Origin: CAYTSW01 sp964440605
Lineage (GTDB): Bacteria > Planctomycetota > Phycisphaerae > Phycisphaerales > UBA1924
DNA: 7,058 nucleotides
NCBI GenBank assembly: GCA_964440605.1
Contig: CAYTSW010000141.1
Coordinates: forward strand, 1 to 7,058
Direction of reading: 5' to 3'
Shown here: piece after piece, positions 5,347 to 7,058 of the stretch
Layout of the letters: each line of letters starts with the position of its first letter
Numbering within the stretch: position 1 is the first letter of the stretch
Notes under the pieces: model-generated
Databases searched by the model: none
Seen by the model: the letters and a program-made list of their open reading frames with translations, nothing else
What the model was told of the DNA's origin: nothing
Translations under genes and position numbers: made by a program

Positions 5347-6126
5347 TCAGAGCGACCCGATGGCGACCGAGAGGCCGGTCATCAGCGCGATGCCGGCGGT
5401 GGTCCAGCCGATCGCGCCGGGCACGCCCGTCCGTTTGGCGCTGCCGGGCAGCAGGTCCATCGCGACCAGCGCCAGCATGGCCCCCGCGGCGAAGCCCATG
5501 CCCGCTGGCAGGAGCGGCGCGAAGAGCCACGTCAGCCACGCGGCGAAGGGAGCCACGGCGGGCTGGGGCAGGCTCGTCGCGATCGCCCAGAGCACGCACT
5601 TCCACGCCGCGATCCCCTTCGAGCGCAGCGCCACACTGATCGCCAGCCCCTCGGGGACGTTGTGAAAGGCGATCGCGGTCGTGATCGCGGCGCCGAAGGA
5701 CAGCCCCGCGTCCTCCTTGGTGGTCGCAAAGGCGACACCGACGGCGACCCCCTCGGGAAACGAGTGCGCGGTCATCGCGGCAACGATCAGCAGGGCCGCG
5801 GCCCCGCCCGACTTGCGCAGGCCCGCGATGTCGAAGTGCTCGTTCTCGTCGAGCCAACGCGCGGTCAGCAGGAAGAAGAGCACGCCCGCCAGAACGCCGG
5901 CGATGACCTCCAGCGTCGGCATCGGGTCCACCACGACCAGGCCCTCATAGATGAGGTAAGCCGAGGCGGCGGCCATCATGCCCGCGGCCAGGCCCTCCAT
6001 CGCCCCTCCGAGCTTCGTCGAGACGTCGCGCACAAAGAAGAACGGCACGGCCCCGACGCCCGTGGCGATCGCCGTCAGCAATGCGGCAAAGAAGACGACG
6101 ATCAGCAGCCCGGTGAGTTCGGTCAC
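5347..6126 (-). CDS. ZIP family divalent metal transporter
   Basis: A 259-aa inner-membrane protein with about eight hydrophobic segments, of the usual length for bacterial ZIP (ZupT/GufA-like) carriers. These bring in zinc or other divalent metals. Two metal-site signatures are visible: His121-Ser-Phe-Pro-Glu125-Gly, in the segment corresponding to helix 4, and His155-Asn156-Val-Pro-Glu159-Gly, corresponding to helix 5. The first has Ser where Asn is common. A loop at about residues 91-106 contains Asp, Glu and His (Asp-Glu-Asn-Glu-His-Phe-Asp) and may face the cytoplasm or bind metal. The start is GTG (6124-6126), the only start codon in the frame after an upstream stop, and its ribosome binding site is weak. 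It is divergent from the ABC ATPase gene. The stop lies about 200 bases before the start of the 291-aa gene, so a shared transcript is possible but not shown. The metal substrate cannot be told from sequence. Confidence 0.93.
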   Translation of the reverse strand: MTELTGLLIVVFFAALLTAIATGVGAVPFFFVRDVSTKLGGAMEGLAAGMMAAASAYLIYEGLVVVDPMPTLEVIAGVLAGVLFFLLTARWLDENEHFDIAGLRKSGGAAALLIVAAMTAHSFPEGVAVGVAFATTKEDAGLSFGAAITTAIAFHNVPEGLAISVALRSKGIAAWKCVLWAIATSLPQPAVAPFAAWLTWLFAPLLPAGMGFAAGAMLALVAMDLLPGSAKRTGVPGAIGWTTAGIALMTGLSVAIGSL

Positions 6127-6139
6127 ACGTGGATCTTCG

Positions 6140-6172
6140 GCCCACCCGAGTGGGCGGTCGCCTGAGACTCAG
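6140..6172 (-). promoter_or_regulatory. Inverted repeats in the leader of the ZIP gene
   Basis: Two small symmetric elements lie 14-46 bases before the GTG start. One is a 6-bp stem GCCCAC/GTGGGC (6140-6145 with 6150-6155, loop CCGA). The other is the 11-base palindrome CTGAG-A-CTCAG (6162-6172). The position would suit an operator or a leader hairpin controlling the transporter. Neither matches a metal-regulator box that I can name with confidence. Confidence 0.3.
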
Positions 6173-6274
6173 ACTCACCTGCGCACCGCCTTAAGGCTGC
6201 CCCCACTCCCATCAGGGAAACTCGCCCGGCGTGTCCCTCGCCGGTGGGGTGCAGGTGCACCGTGGACGCCCCGA

Positions 6275-6280
6275 TACACT
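6275..6280 (+). promoter_or_regulatory. Possible -10 box for the ABC ATPase gene
   Basis: TACACT lies only 8 bases before the ATG at 6289. If used, the transcript would have almost no leader, which would fit the lack of a Shine-Dalgarno site before this ATG. No good -35 box is found 16-18 bases upstream, so the call is weak. Confidence 0.25.
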
Positions 6281-6288
6281 CTGAGCCC

Positions 6289-7058
6289 ATGTCGCACGCC
6301 GCTCACCCATCCACAAGCCCGTCGGGGCGCACGCCACCGGAACAAGCCGGCGAGGCGCCGGTGATCCGCGTCACCGACCTCGTCAAGCGGTTCGATGGGC
6401 GGGCGGTGCTCGACGGCGTGACGTTTCACGTCAATCGCGGCGAGACCATGGTGATCATGGGCGGGTCGGGCTCGGGCAAGAGCACGATGCTGCGTTGCAT
6501 GATCGGCTCGCTCCGCCCGGAGGAAGGGAGCGTCGAGCTCTTCGGCGAGAACATCTGCGCAATGGCGGGCGAGGAGGAGCTCAACCGCGTGCGACGCAAG
6601 TTCGGCATCCTCTTTCAGAGCGGGGCGCTGTTCAACTCGATGACCGTGGGCGAGAACGTCGCCCTGCCGATCCAAGAACACACCGACTTGGCGCCGGAGA
6701 TCATCGAGATCCAGGTCAAGATCAAGCTGGAGCTCGTCGGCCTGCGCGAGCACGCCGACAAGTTCCCCGCGCAGATCTCCGGCGGTATGAAGAAACGCGC
6801 CGGCCTCGCCCGAGCGCTGGCCCTCGACCCTCAGATCCTCTTCTACGACGAGCCCTCGGCCGGCCTCGACCCGGTCACGAGTGCCGAGATCGACCAGCTC
6901 ATCGTCGACCTCACGAAGAAGCTCGGCGTCACGAGCGTGGTCGTGACCCACGAGATGGATTCGGCCTTCACCATCGCCGACCGCATGGCGATGTTCGACA
7001 AGGGGCGGATGCTGTGCGTCGAGCCGCGCTCGTGGTTCGAGCGCCTGCGCGACACGCC
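6289..7058 (+). CDS. ABC transporter ATPase, MlaF/Ttg2A-like (3' end outside window)
   Basis: 256 codons are present and the frame is still open at the window end. Residues 1-24 are a Pro/Ser-rich extension. The ATPase domain starts near residue 25. Walker A is Gly-Gly-Ser-Gly-Ser-Gly-Lys64-Ser-Thr (58-66). The Q-loop is Leu-Phe-Gln110-Ser-Gly-Ala-Leu-Phe. The signature is Ile-Ser-Gly-Gly-Met-Lys-Lys-Arg-Ala (163-171). Walker B is Ile-Leu-Phe-Tyr-Asp-Glu188. The D-loop is Ser-Ala-Gly-Leu-Asp and the H-loop is His221. The Ser-Gly-Ala-Leu-Phe after the Q-loop and the Gly-Gly-Met in the signature are typical of the MlaF/Ttg2A/Mkl group, which energises phospholipid transport between inner and outer membrane with a permease (MlaE) and an MCE protein (MlaD). 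Those partners would be expected just downstream, outside the window. ATG 6289 has no clear ribosome binding site. GTG at 6361 (residue 25) is an alternative start that would remove the extension. Confidence 0.92.
   Translation, partial: MSHAAHPSTSPSGRTPPEQAGEAPVIRVTDLVKRFDGRAVLDGVTFHVNRGETMVIMGGSGSGKSTMLRCMIGSLRPEEGSVELFGENICAMAGEEELNRVRRKFGILFQSGALFNSMTVGENVALPIQEHTDLAPEIIEIQVKIKLELVGLREHADKFPAQISGGMKKRAGLARALALDPQILFYDEPSAGLDPVTSAEIDQLIVDLTKKLGVTSVVVTHEMDSAFTIADRMAMFDKGRMLCVEPRSWFERLRDT

Noticed and set aside
4723..6165. Long plus-strand open frame of 480 codons
   Set aside because: It lies antisense to the 291-aa secreted protein and the ZIP transporter, is Arg/Gly/His-rich low-complexity sequence, and reflects GC-rich shadow coding.
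6175..6951. Minus-strand open frame of 258 codons with Asp/Leu repeats
   Set aside because: Antisense to the ABC ATPase, whose Walker and signature motifs are all in the plus frame.
1..7058. CRISPR array, insertion sequence, toxin-antitoxin or defence genes
   Set aside because: I found no spaced direct repeats, transposase or terminal inverted repeats, and no protein with such motifs on either strand. The tRNA end shows no duplicated attachment site in the window.

Overview
This is a GC-rich, gene-dense bacterial window with strong G/C preference at third codon positions and Shine-Dalgarno sites before most genes. It suggests a motile, double-membraned bacterium. It has a chemotaxis/flagellar cluster, an ATPase of the outer-membrane lipid-transport (Mla/Ttg2) type, and secreted Arg-rich helical proteins of the kind common in planctomycetes. 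Placement in Planctomycetota (Phycisphaerae-like) is an impression from gene content and composition, not a proof.

Left part, plus strand: the tail of a CheY-type response regulator, then a FapA/DUF342 protein, then a complete CheB methylesterase with its receiver domain. Short gaps and well-placed ribosome binding sites indicate one operon. CheY and CheB are the output and adaptation arms of chemotaxis. FapA-type proteins are linked to flagellar assembly or placement, so the three genes form a motility-control block. A hairpin closes the operon, and directly behind it lies a tRNA-Tyr(GUA) gene with its own promoter and terminator.

Middle, minus strand: two secreted proteins of unrecognised family, one of 337 aa with a long Arg/Glu/Gln-rich helix and one of 291 aa with a basic C-terminal helix, separated by a hairpin terminator. 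Twelve bases after the 337-aa gene begins a small possible membrane-protein gene. It has its own ribosome binding site, and its frame runs on across the antisense strand of the tRNA.

Right part: a ZIP-family metal transporter on the minus strand, divergent from a plus-strand MlaF/Ttg2A-like ABC ATPase cut by the window end. The 162-bp space between them holds small inverted repeats.

I see no mobile element, CRISPR array, toxin-antitoxin or recognisable defence system. The best candidates for undescribed biology are the two secreted proteins and the small gene antisense to the tRNA. The rest is well-known families in ordinary order.
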